From: Echinostoma caproni
Taxonomy: Eukaryota > Platyhelminthes > Trematoda > Plagiorchiida > Echinostomatidae
Assembly (NCBI GenBank): GCA_900618425.1
Contig: UZAN01039884.1
Span: 24,765-88,764 of the forward strand
Length of the DNA stretch: 64,000 nucleotides
Direction of reading: 5' to 3'
Both the position numbers and the translations under genes were made by a program. Shown piece by piece: positions 35,393 through 46,545 of the stretch (the first letter of the stretch is position 1; every line of letters begins with the position of its first letter). A model generated the notes under the pieces. The model saw only the letters and a list, made by a program, of their open reading frames with translations. It ran no database searches and was not told where the DNA came from.

Positions 35393-38051
35393 TCGCTAAA
35401 TTGGCGTGCACATTTCATATGATAGAAGTGCATGTACTCTTATGAATGTAAATGCCAAGTTTTGTTTGATTTTTTATTTAGTTTTGTATCAAGTCCAAAC
35501 TGAGGAAACGTTTGCGTGCACCACCCAAAATTGTTTCTATGGTACGTTTACTTCATGATGGCACGGTTGTGGGACCAATGCATTTGAGTGTGGTGTGGAC
35601 ACAATTCCATATCCAGATAACTGGCCATTACAAAATAGGTTCAGAAAACTTTTGTATGAAATAACTGATTGACGTTCATCAATGTTTGGCCTAATGCACT
35701 GATAGCGGGGGTGGAGCTTGGAACATTTACGTCGCTTTTACTAAGCGCAGTCGTTAGTGCTCCCACTTCCTCACGTCATACAGGGCGATGGAACCCTTGA
35801 CCTTATATATGGGAGGCCAGGTATTTGCCCACAAGACAACGCTGCAAACCATTTCAAACTTAGTATGCAAAAGATATAGCCCAACCTATCTTTGCCGGCT
35901 TGTTGCGGACACCACACCTCGTTCAACTATTAGTACTGGCCACCATATTTATGACTCAGCGAGAAACAGTTCGTACCTGAACACTTGTTATATTTGATAC
36001 CACTATATGGTGGATGATGAGATCGAACTAGATGGAAACACCTTTGCAATGCCTCCTATCTTTTTTCATCCACTCTTGGTTTGCTCGGTGCTCTACGAGC
36101 TCCCCGATATTACTTTTGAGCTGGAATATCTGTGCAGAATATAGCACCTACAATTTCGCTCATCAGAACCTGTTTATTCTATTCAGCCCAGAACTCTACA
36201 AGTTACTTGTGTCTCGTGTCGCTCCCCCTGACCCTCCCCCCACAAAGTGCCGAACCGCGCACTTAGCTCCGATTGTGTTATATCTGCTTATACCACATCC
36301 GCTCACCCGGTTGATCCACCCACCCCCGCACACANCACATGACCTGCTGGTCACAGGTTTGGCATCATTTGTTCAGTCGTGTGGGCGTAAACGCACAGTT
36401 GGTCACAAATGCCATCGCTCTGGATTATGTGCACGCGCACACACCCGACACATGCCGCAGATTCAATCGTAGGTACATACGCAAATGCATGACAGTCTCG
36501 CCAACCTCACTGCGTTTGACCTCAGAGCCGTAAAATTTGATTAGCCAATCCTGATCACTATAGTCTTTGATGTTCATGTGCATACGAACTTTTACAGAAT
36601 CATTGTTTATGTTGCTTGTTGCTAAATATTTAAATGTCTCACCATAGTCCCTGTTGTGTTAACTCAATTTTGCGGTTTTCCGGATTTTCCCACAGCTTGA
36701 TGTTTGATTTTTGTACTTTTTAGCATCAATCACTCCGGGTAGTTCAGTCAACCAGCTTGAGGGTTTCGTAATCATTGAATAATCCTAATGCTCTCTTCGC
36801 TGGTGAACGAGTTGGCGATAAAACAAGGGGGATTGCTGAAAAGCTTACGAGAGCCCTCCATCAGAACTCGTTATTATCACATTATGACAGCAACGAGGAC
36901 TGGATTTTTGTCAAACTTTCCAAGTAGTCACGTACAATCAAGTGGTATAATGGGGGTGCCGGAAAAACCATAAATGAGTTCGTTCTAGTTCTTTAGTGAA
37001 TTTGAACTATTTTCTAGTATTAAGGAGAAGAATGCAGTGAAAATTGTCCTGTTTGAGAGGAAAATTCGTCAGTGTTTGGCAGCACCAAAAACCTAAATGT
37101 CGCACAACATCAGAATAAGTTAATTATCGTAAAACCCATATAGTACAGTATGCAGCAGTAAAACGCTATTATTCAAATTCTTATCCCTACTATCTCATTT
37201 CGCTTTGACATTTTCTTATTTCGTCTGTTTCTCCCGATAATGACAATCGCATTTTGACTATCCGATTTGCGAAATCTGCCCACCATTTGAAAGTGCGTAA
37301 CAATAAAATTTTATTACCTCATGTACACCGTGAATAAGCAAGATAGTGATGTTTGTTAAAAACTGTACCTCTAGGGAGGGTGAAGGGAGGCTATTGGTGG
37401 CCGTTTAGATAAGACCATTGTCCGACTGGGGCATTCAGTGAGCGCTTACCCGCACGGTGAGATTGGTCCTTATGTTCGATGTTTCAGGATAAACGGTCCA
37501 AACTGATTAAGCCTTTTTATGACCAAACATCAGCTTTTGACCTATAGTTGAAGTAGACATCTGTCAACCGTTAAAAAGAACCCCCAACTTTAAAACTGGA
37601 GACGCGTGCTATAAAACATGTCTATAAAACATAGAATTGAATAAAAATCATGTACCCAGCAAATAGATCGCAAATGATAAGCTGCAGAACGAGAAAGATT
37701 TTCATTTTGCAGTTCAGCTCAAAATTGCAAAGAGTAATGCTCAGTTCCTTTCCTAGCACAATACAACACGAAAGTTCCAGCAAAGAAGACAACCCGAGAA
37801 ACCTTTGAAAATCAATGCCATGTCCAAGTAATCTGAGAACTGACATTCGAATGAAAAATAGTTTCTCGGTCTTTGAAAAATACTTTCCTTTATAATTGTG
37901 TGCAGAAGTGTAAATACGTTCAGTGTTCCCGGGGGGTTGATGAGAAGAAATCTGATCCGTTTGTTGTCTGTATTGACTGACTGACGCAAAAGCCCGGGAT
38001 TGTCGATGTCGGCTTCGGAATCTGTAAGGCAAACACCTGAATAAACAATAG
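35393..38051. other. No gene recognised
   Basis: A block at about 36200-36500 is rich in C and contains one N (36335) with a short duplicated flank. Its open frame (36032-36472) has no known domain. Minus-strand frames at 37622-38032 and 37753-38124 overlap the possible exon at 38052-38216 in other phases. Confidence 0.35.
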
Positions 38052-38216
38052 ACCGTTTACTTTGGCACAAACGGGGTTCACGATCTGTTGGCGGAAAGCA
38101 CAATCGGATAGCAGGACAGGACACGTGCGATCACTTGTGCACTGCGAAGCTGGCCAGTATGAATGCCCGTCTCCCTCTCTTTCCATGCAGGGGTTCATAT
38201 TCAGAGCCAATGGTGA
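38052..38216 (-). CDS. Possible internal exon encoding a cysteine-rich segment
   Basis: On the minus strand a good acceptor (ACATTGTCTTCCCAG, ending at 38217) is followed in phase 0 by an open frame: SPLALNMNPCMEREGDGHSY, WPASQCTSDRTCPVLLSDC, AFRQQIVNPVCAKVNG. It contains five cysteines in about 50 residues. A CAG/GTGTTT donor-like site (about 38052) or an earlier GTAAAC could end it. The block is richer in G+C than its surroundings and is not part of a recognised repeat. The cysteine spacing and PVCAKVNG loosely recall Kazal-type or other extracellular modules, but spacing does not fit Kazal exactly. I do not name a domain. Overlapping frames in the other phases stay open, which weakens the case. 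Confidence 0.35.
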
Positions 38217-41200
38217 CTGGGAAGACAATGTCTAATGAAACGATCATGCGCATGATGAGACGCATAATTTTATCCAGTAATTGTAATATTTGAGATTTTA
38301 TAAATGTCCTTCAAACTATAAATGTTTGCATTCTGGGTGTGACGTTTTCAGGCTGCGAGATAGAACACTGAGTGACGAATAAACTCGTCGTCAGTGATCC
38401 GTAGTCATACCAGTAGATCACAGATTACTTGAGACTAATTTGGTCTTGAGACTCGATATGAGATTCGCAGTGGTCACTTCTGTTTGCTAGGTCATCTTAT
38501 CGTCGGCTCTACTCGGAATTAGGAGTGTGGATCAAACAGATCTTTCTCAAATAAACGTTGATGCATATGTTTATTAAACATTGCTTCTTCCATCCATTAG
38601 GGTGCCAGGAAGTGGATTTGGGTAGGCCCTAAAACATGTGACGCAACCAGTTTAAAGTTGGTAAACACTTCGTTAAGTATTTTGGAAAGGAGTTAATAAC
38701 CGCACAGATATTTAGTTGCATATATTGATTCTCTACTATTGTCGGAAAATGAAAAAGCGGCTTGCTTTCATCTGTTATGAGAAGAATGCACAACACTGAA
38801 AACCTCATTGTAAACAGAATAGAAGTCTCGTGATACCTGTCAAACATCGAACTAAGCACTAGAATGAAAAGAGTTTCCGTGGATATATATGTATTGTATG
38901 AGTGCAATTGGTCAGACCGGTCCTTGTTGAAATAACTATTTATGGGGTATTGCGAGATCATCATCACAATAAAAATCAGTTTGGTATTTCTGAAATGCGT
39001 CAAATTGCAAATCCGCCTGAGAAACGAATGTTCCATTGATGAATGTCAGAGTTTCTATTTGCTATGTGCCACTGTTTGACAACTCCATTTTCGTGCCTAG
39101 ACGCATATGTTTATTTTCCTGCTTCAGTACTTAATGATCAAGCAACTGGAGAATAATTCGATTAGTGAAATTTGAAGGACGTCATTTTATCAAACGATCA
39201 GAACTCTAGTCACTGCATGCAGATTTGCCGTTTCACATAAAATCAGTTTTCGTGCTCCTGTTGCCCGTTGAGGAGGGGTTTATGTGCAAAATTGTTTCCA
39301 CAGAAAATGGCACAACAACCGCATTCCAACAACCTTGAGAACCGGTTATCAATCGAACTTACTACGCAGATAAACACAGAATCGTGCGCAGTACATGGAG
39401 CATACCTGTTCGCCAGGTTAAAGAACACCTGCCCTTGTGCGTCAAATCAAACAATCAACCAATCACTCAGAGTGTGGGTGGGGTGAAATATACGAATGAA
39501 GTTATGTAACTCGGTTTTAGAAAACATATCAAGCTGTGTTCAACAGAAGATAACTGTCAAGGACAGTTAAAACAATCAGAATACGAAGGTGTTAAATTGC
39601 CCAGCGTTTTTGATGATGTATCACACCGTTGATCGGAAACACCACTCTCATTGATTCACACTGCCGAAAGGCCCAAAACACACCACAAATGGGCGCTAAC
39701 TCATTTTGTTTTAACAGAAAGAACTTTTCATCAACCCTTCTTCGCTCTGATGAACACCCATCCATTTAAATTATTGTTTAATTTATAATCTACCCCCTGG
39801 CGCTACCGAAATATGTTATTTGTCTGCAGTATGCACCGGCTGAGATGCAGTAAAATGGTCCAGGAAATAAATCCTTCATTATTCCTATGCTGGATCCTTT
39901 TCAAATTGATCACGCAAAAGGACTGTTTTAAACCGCCGCGCATCGACGGTAGAGACCAGAACTTCAATGAACAGAGATGAAACGTGACTCAAACGAGATG
40001 TAGATCTGACAAGGTCTGCGGAGCTTGGAACTGCCTCAGTTTGTGTAGTTGAAACAGCTCAATGACAACGTATACGAAAGCGTCTTTTAAAAATAAAGCG
40101 CTCCCTGGTTGGTTCACGATAAACCGATTGTTCAAAATCCATGAGATACTAGTAACTATGATTGGAGTTTATACAGCTTACAATCGGTCCTTGAGTACCA
40201 ACATACAGGTGTTGATCGGACTCATGCGGTAGCTTGACTTTCGTCGCATTGGTTCACCCAACGTTCGTATTTTATCTTCGTTCGAGGGATCGAATATGAT
40301 GCTACCCTAAATTAGGCGCAACATATCTATATCGATATCCACTTATGTTTTTCGCTTCGTTTTTCGTCGACTCACTCTCGTAGAACTTTAACGCCGCCAC
40401 TAGAGGGCAGTGAGCAGGGCTTCCTCTGCAGAGGCTGTTTGAGACGCTAGGCCATATAGGTTCATTTCGAAAAGTGCAAAGGAAGGGCGAACATCTATAA
40501 CGGAAGATACACAAGTCTCCGTGAAAAAATCAGTAGAATCTAGCCCCAAAAATTGTTAAAACACGTTACACAGGTATGCTTATTTCAGTACGTCTAACTC
40601 TGTGGGCCCTGCTTTATTTTGTGAGGCAGTCTATTCGCATGGTGTCAGCCAAGTAGACAATCACATAGCATTTGTTAGTTCCCTTTAATACGTGCCTCCT
40701 TCTGACCACAGGAGACTACTGTCGAGATGCAAACATATTCCTATTTCCAACAGAGGGAGAATTTTTCAAGTTTATTCAAATCCCATTTGTCTGGTAGCAA
40801 ATGAATGAATTCCACTTTGGAATCGACCCATCCAAAAGCCGCATAAATGTGGAAAGGCAATATAAAATAAGGTTTGAACGTTATCCGCGACAGACCTCGA
40901 GCGAGGTGCTATAATACGCTAACACAGACAAGTTTCAAAAATACGCTGTTATGATTTTATAAATGCGGAGAACTATAAAGGTCATACAATATAATTTGAA
41001 AGGAAAATAAAAGCTCTGTTTTTATGCTAGGATCAAAGTCGTACACTGTGGTGTGTCACCATTTTTAAGCATTGAGGCCATCAAGAACACTTTGAATCAC
41101 AACGATTCATGTCTGGTAGTATAAATAATGTTTTATTGAATTCAACTAATAATCATCCATCCCTCATCTTCACACACACACACAATGCACTAGTGATCCA

Positions 41201-41237
41201 AGGATGCACTTTTCTCGAGTTCAATTCACGCCAGTGC
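38217..41237. other. No gene recognised
   Basis: AT-rich. Short overlapping frames on both strands at 39243-39486 include a cysteine-rich minus-strand frame with a CAG/GTATGC donor-like site upstream, but no family. A (CA)n run of about 16 bases lies near 41170. Confidence 0.35.
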
Positions 41238-41271
41238 TCAGTAGTAGTAGTAATACTAGTAATGTTAGAAC

Positions 41272-41324
<53 letters not shown>

Positions 41325-41365
41325 AAGGTAGTACTTGTAGAAACAGTATTAGTACTAGTAATAGC
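41238..41365. repeat. (TAG)n microsatellite
   Basis: About 45 uninterrupted bases of AGT/TAG trinucleotides (about 41272-41324), flanked by interrupted repeats with ACTAGT and ATTAGTACTAGTAATAG variants. Frames through it give poly-Ser or poly-Val and should not be annotated as genes. Confidence 0.95.
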
Positions 41366-41409
41366 ATAAACGTACCCGATTATGCGTTACTTACTGTTCG
41401 AACACCTCG

Positions 41410-41780
41410 TGTGTATGTTATGTGTTCTGTTGCCAATTTGTTATGTTTTGCGCCGCATATATCCGTTGCCTACTATTAGGTCGCACAGCACTATATCGCA
41501 GAAGAACACCACAAGTGCAAAGAACACAAGATATAGCACAGTAACAATAGTAGCACACGCGGAACGAAAACAGCGGAGAAACACTAAGTCCGTGAGCGGA
41601 TGATAGATCTAGGAGCGGACGCTACCTAGATGAAACACAGGATACACGTTCGGCTATCGATCTCTCAGGCCTCCCAAACACGCGAGACACGGCTTTAGCA
41701 GCACGGGATTTTAATGGCGTTGAGCACAAATTACAAGTAAATTTACAAGTTCACTCTGCTGCTTATATGCGACTGAAAAT
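41410..41780 (-). other. LTR-like or promoter-like segment (uncertain)
   Basis: The minus strand carries CATATAAGCAGCAGAGTGAAC (TATA-like word at 41768-41763). About 300 bases of TG-rich sequence follow, unlike the surrounding DNA. Near 41430 it reads ACAAATTGGCAACAG, which could be an LTR end followed by a primer-binding-like word. No second LTR or gag/pol frame is visible in the window, so a solo LTR or an unrelated promoter are both possible. Confidence 0.2.
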
Positions 41781-42529
41781 AACATCGATCAATGCAGGAA
41801 AAAGAATGTACCAATGAAATGCACAGTGAGCAATGTTCAAACGGCCATAGGCTGCGAATCAGATGAACAGAGAGAGTGAATATTGCCCTACGACGCAATA
41901 TTATTGATTTATCTTTGCGAAATTAATATTGATTCGAGATAACCCAACTTGGTCGAATGTGTTGTAAAATTGTTCGATTTTGCTCACTGAAGTAGCTAGT
42001 GTTTGACCGGACTTATCGTTGGACGACTGGCGTTGATCTTCGTCCCACATAATGCATTTTTGAACAAATCGTATAATATCAAGGCTCATATAAGAGATGA
42101 TCAAAATGATCGGCCTAGGTTTATTCGAATCCGGTCTCCAGAGTCAGCCAGCGATTACGGGTTATCAAAGTTTCCAAAAAGTCACCCATTACAAAAAATA
42201 AACCAGTAGAATTATTGAAATCTGTAGAAGCAGTCTTATTTTTCACTATCATATTGGTTCTACTCTGAAGTGAAACAGTTCTGGAGTATGCACCTTTGTA
42301 TTAAGGGACCTGTTGTTGATTGTTTTATCTAGAAATATCTGCCTCGATGTTGCGCTCGCCGCGATGGATAAATGCATATTGTCTTCAAAGTAAATGCGCA
42401 TAACCTTGTGGATTTCTTTAATCACTTGTTTTCGGATTTCTTTCGTTCACTGGCCTTAATTTATTTAGAAGCTTTGCTTACTTGTACGTCTTCTTCAAAA
42501 ATGATCATGGTCGATGTACCATAATGTCT
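41781..42529. other. No gene recognised
   Basis: Two opposed short frames (41901-42104 minus, 42003-42209 plus) without motifs. AT-rich otherwise. Confidence 0.4.
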
Positions 42530-42700
42530 TTTTTGATAAGTTCACTTCCCTATATTGAATACACAGTGATGCAGTTTCCAGGAAGGGGAATCGGCCAATC
42601 AAAGGGCTGTCATGTGTAAAGTCATGCGATGGTGGTGGGGTTCGAACACACGTCCCCCGAGGTGGTAATTTAGTGACGTTACCACTGGGCCACCACCACC
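42530..42700 (-). mobile_element. tRNA-derived SINE, family C
   Basis: Read on the minus strand, the head starts GGTGGTGGTGGCCCAGTGGT (A box region, about 42700-42680). It continues through AACGTCACTAAATTACCACC to the B box GTGTTCGAACCCCACCACC (about 42650-42632). The body runs to about 42530. A diverged copy of the head is at 48968-49041 (-). The unit begins exactly where the hammerhead SINE at 42701-42900 ends, in the same orientation, so the two may form one composite element. Confidence 0.7.
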
Positions 42701-42900
42701 CAGGATGAATTCGTCGTGTAACTGAAGTTTGAGCTGAAAGGCTGGGAAGCATTAGACAGCTCTTTCGACCTGGCTGGGTCTCACTAGCAGAGCGAATCCA
42801 TCGACCCAACTGGGGATCGAACCCAGGACCCAACAAGTGGAACACAAGCCTACTACCCACTCGGTCACCGAGCAGCCAATAAGACCGTTTTTCATTCGAT
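42701..42900 (-). mobile_element. Hammerhead tRNA-SINE, copy 3
   Basis: On the minus strand the shared leader (AATGAAAAACGGTCTTAT, about 42897-42880) is followed by a tRNA-like head GCTGCTCGGTGACCGAGTGG. The B box is GGGTTCGATCCCC (about 42823-42811). The hammerhead-like body (42793-42749) comes next, then the family 3' end with ACACGACGAATTC (about 42719-42707). It is clearly more diverged than the 18.5 kb pair, so it is an independent and probably older insertion. Confidence 0.75.
42749..42793 (-). ncRNA. Decayed hammerhead ribozyme motif, copy 3
   Basis: Minus strand: GCTCTG, then CTAGTGAG (two changes from CTGATGAG), stem II ACC/GGT intact around the loop CAGCCA, CGAAA intact, GAGCTGTC identical to copy 2, then TAATGC. 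Stem I no longer pairs well. Stem II retention and box order show common descent with copies 1 and 2. Confidence 0.6.
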
Positions 42901-45900
42901 TATTTAGCAATTGGATATTGTGCATAGGACAAGATAATGAACTATAGATAAGCAACTGCTTCCCAAATCGAATGGGGTTTAGTCTGAAAAAATTATTGTA
43001 ACTTATTTACTGATGGGGAAACTCAGATTTGCATGTGAACGTTATTCGAGCACCCACAAATGACAAAATTCGTCCCTGCACAGCTTGGCTTACGGTCATC
43101 TTTGGTTATGCTCTGACCCGAAACGTCATAATGGGTATCCAACAGGACCGCGATGAGACAATGAGAAAGGAATAGTTGGAGCCTTCGAAGATGAAAAATG
43201 TTTTTACGGTTGTCCTATTGTGCATAATCCATGAATGAATAAACCGTTGGTGGGTCAGATGTGCAAAACAAGTTTGCAACGCATGACCGACCTAGTGCCT
43301 GGTATTCCAACCACTCGTTCAACGTGGCCTTGAAAACGATTGACTGCGGTTGACTTCACTGTGCGTAAACGTTGTGGCGGTGAGTGCCGCACTGTGCACG
43401 AATATCACCCTGGTCCAATACGTAATAAGAAGTTTAATAAAAGGTCAAGAATCGTGCATGCGGTCGTACAGGAAGAGGTTGATTCATTTACCAATGTTCA
43501 CAGTTGATGACTGTCAACTCAGGTTGTATTGTATTGTATTCGAACGGATTTTTCATGGACACATTTCCACAGTTCAGTCGAAAATGATGCATTATCAAAA
43601 AGTGGAAATATGACGAGTAAAACAATTAACTTCTCAGGTTTCTGACGAAAGCCGCTGACGGTTTTCAAGTATTTGATCGATACAGGGAAGTGTAGAATTT
43701 CAGTAGAGATTAATGCGACAGGATACACAGAACGTGTGAATGAATGACAGCGACATTTGTATAGATCACTATATAAAGGATGAGTGGAGTCAGAGAGGAC
43801 ATTCTGGACAAATGTGTCGTATGCAAACAAGTGCAGTTCACAAACCGTTTTAATAGATCATCAACTGGTGTATAAAACATACGACTGATAATTGACAAAC
43901 CGCGACGAAGGAAAAAGGAAGTCTTTTTTAAGAAGACCAGAAACACCCTAGGGGACTAATAAAGAAAAATAGGAAAAACACCTTGATAAACAAAAAGTGA
44001 ACTAATATTTTGATTATCGTGGAATTATCGAAAAATAATCCAAGAAGTTTTTTTAAACAGTTGTTTGTATGTGAAGTGCAATTGTGTCAATAGAACACCC
44101 AAAATACTCCGCAGAATGTACTCAAGTCCGTGGATCTATGGTAAAAACTAAAGTGACAAGGGGTAAACAGATTGAGAAATGGATTCAAAGCACTTAGATA
44201 GGTCAAGAGATAGTTCAGAACAAACGGAAAATTGATAGATATGCGATGGATCACTGTTGAAGTTAAGAAGGTCACCAGGCACATGAATGGCTCGCCAAAG
44301 GACTACATCGTCAGGCTGTTTAAATTAATGGACTGATGAACTCGCTCGTACGTGAAAAAGTTAAGGTAGTGTTTTGGTTAGCTGTTTATTATCTATACGA
44401 TTTAATTCATCGCAGTATTTTGCCACTGATGATCTGTTTTACCGTTAGCGCAGAACATTTCGATAACAGTTTGATCTAATTCTTAATCAGCATTTGCATG
44501 AATAGACATTTAACCTGATTGGTTATGATTAATTAGTATTAAGTAGAACATGTATCCAGCACAAATTCTGCTTTGGGATTCGCGCCACTCGACAGGTTTT
44601 CATACCCGGTGATTGTTTGACAACCAATTCATGCATCTGTAGTCCCATGTATTAACATTCATGGAAGTTGAATCAAACCACATCAAATTAGATTCTTGGG
44701 TTTTCATGGGCTAGAAGCACCTAGCGTCATCCGAAAGGGTAACAAAGTCGATTGCTCATGGTTTTGAATCAGGTGATACAATAGTAGCTGAACGAATTTC
44801 CCAGAAAAAGAAATCGATTGGTTTTGCTGTTCTGGTTGTGAATGAGTTATACCCACCAGATTCCGATTTTTCAGGTGGCGAACAACAATGGAATATCGGT
44901 AATGGATTCCAATACCGTATTGATTCTTCGGTTTTTACTTGAACTCATTCTCTGATATACGAAATGGATATTCTGATGTAATACTAAAGGGTTACGGATA
45001 TTTGCAATTGCCAAGAGTTGCAGAACCCCATGAATGGCGTACAAAATCAACTCGAGTTCAAATCATCAGTGATTGTTGTATGTCTTTGACACTGATGTGC
45101 ACTGATTGTTAGCCAATTAAGTAACAGATCATTGTGAATCTCTCGACAGTAACCCGAAAAAATCATGATTTATTTTTGTTTTACATTCGGTTGGCTGACA
45201 TTTATCTTTTATTGGGTTTATGAATAGTGGAGAGTAGGGTGAAAGAATAATGTCGCTACTGAAACCTTAGCTTAGGACCAAGTAGTTAAAGCAATTAATG
45301 TTGACTGGTTCTTGCTTAGATTACTTGGTTTGGTTGAGACAGATAATATGAAAACAACTAAACTTGAAATCAACCGAAATCAAAATTGGACACTTGTACG
45401 CTTAGTTGAAGGAAATAATGCTCCTAATATAGAAATTATTGACTACTCACTAGTCAGATTTTCTACTCTATCGTTTCATCATTTGTTGATCTCTTGCACT
45501 TGGTGATTTCACTTCCATTCATATTTCGATTCAATCCAAAAAGCAAGATCAACCATCAAAGCTCTAGGGATTAGCTGACTCATTTGAAGCATCATTATCA
45601 CCTTGAGATTGTTCTAAACAGCGATGAACATGAGGCTTATCCCTCATTATTCGACTACTTTAAAAAACCCTTCCTGATATTTTTATTTACAGAACTGTTC
45701 GAGCTCATCTTTTTACTCCCGAAGAATAACTTGGGAACTATGAGTACCACACCTGCATTTTAACCATATCGGTATCTAAGTCAGAAAGAGAGTAGTACAA
45801 GTTTCAAAGGCGTTTGTTATAATTCGATGCGGTTGACGTATTAAGTAAATTCCAAATGAAGTTAATACAATTCTGACATTCATACTGAAAAGGCCATCCC

Positions 45901-46436
45901 CTAAGTTAAGTCTTTACCATATTGACCTTATATTTGTCTGCGCCGTATCCAATTGGCGTTCGCGACATTAGGCACAAACAAAAGTTTTCGTTTCCATTCT
46001 AGAATTGGCTTTGCTTATAAAATCACTTTTTTAATTCGTACACAGTTGAACCAAAATGTCAGTAATTTATAATTCATCGTTGATGGGAACCTAATTCGGT
46101 AAGCACGTGTGACCACACTCCGTGACAATGAACCCAGGGTGACGGTATTCCCCTCCTTCACTTGGTTGTGACCTTTTGCACAGCCAGACAGACAAACGCA
46201 TTAATCATTCAATCATCATGTCAAAATAGTCAATTATCATTTTTCTACGACATTCATAAAGTGGGAAGTTCCAGGGTTTAAATACAAGCCGTCGGAGCCC
46301 ATTCTGTCCAAACAATACTATAATTATTTTGAAGTTTATATTCCAATCGGAGGGGCATTTTTCAAACATTGTTTATGCGAACTTTATTTGGCGTGTCACC
46401 TCAAAAACGATGTTTTTGTCAATGCCGTTGACTTTA
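42901..46436. other. No gene recognised
   Basis: AT-rich. Overlapping minus-strand frames at 43519-43946 (103 and 78 codons) resemble no domain I can name. A plus-strand frame at 45312-45506 is unsupported. Confidence 0.35.
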
Positions 46437-46545
46437 TTTATTCGTACGGAAAGTGCTGACCGAAAATTGCAGTCGAGGGCTGCCAGATCACGTTGTTTTC
46501 GTTTACCTAAACCCCCTTTAATAAATAATAATAATAATAAATGTT
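46437..46545 (+). repeat. (TAA)n run, possible 3' end of a retroelement
   Basis: A less AT-rich segment (about 46440-46515) leads directly into about 20 bases of ATA/TAA repeats at 46520-46541. Non-LTR elements of flatworms often end in such short repeats. No protein motif confirms it. Confidence 0.3.

Noticed and set aside
36012..36040. Hammerhead-like string GATGATGAG, ATC, GAACTA, GAT, GGAAA on the plus strand
   Set aside because: The first core base (C) and the C before GAAA are both wrong, there is no stem I partner and no cleavage triplet. Not in a repeat family.
36153..36178. CTGATGAG directly followed by CGAAA on the minus strand
   Set aside because: Stem II is absent and no stem I or cleavage site is seen. 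A chance match.
37622..38124. Two long minus-strand ORFs (136 and 123 codons)
   Set aside because: They overlap each other and the better-bordered cysteine-rich frame, with no recognised motif and a hydrophobic tail of low quality.
41109..41479. ORFs encoding poly-Ser and poly-Val
   Set aside because: They are translations of the TAG microsatellite.
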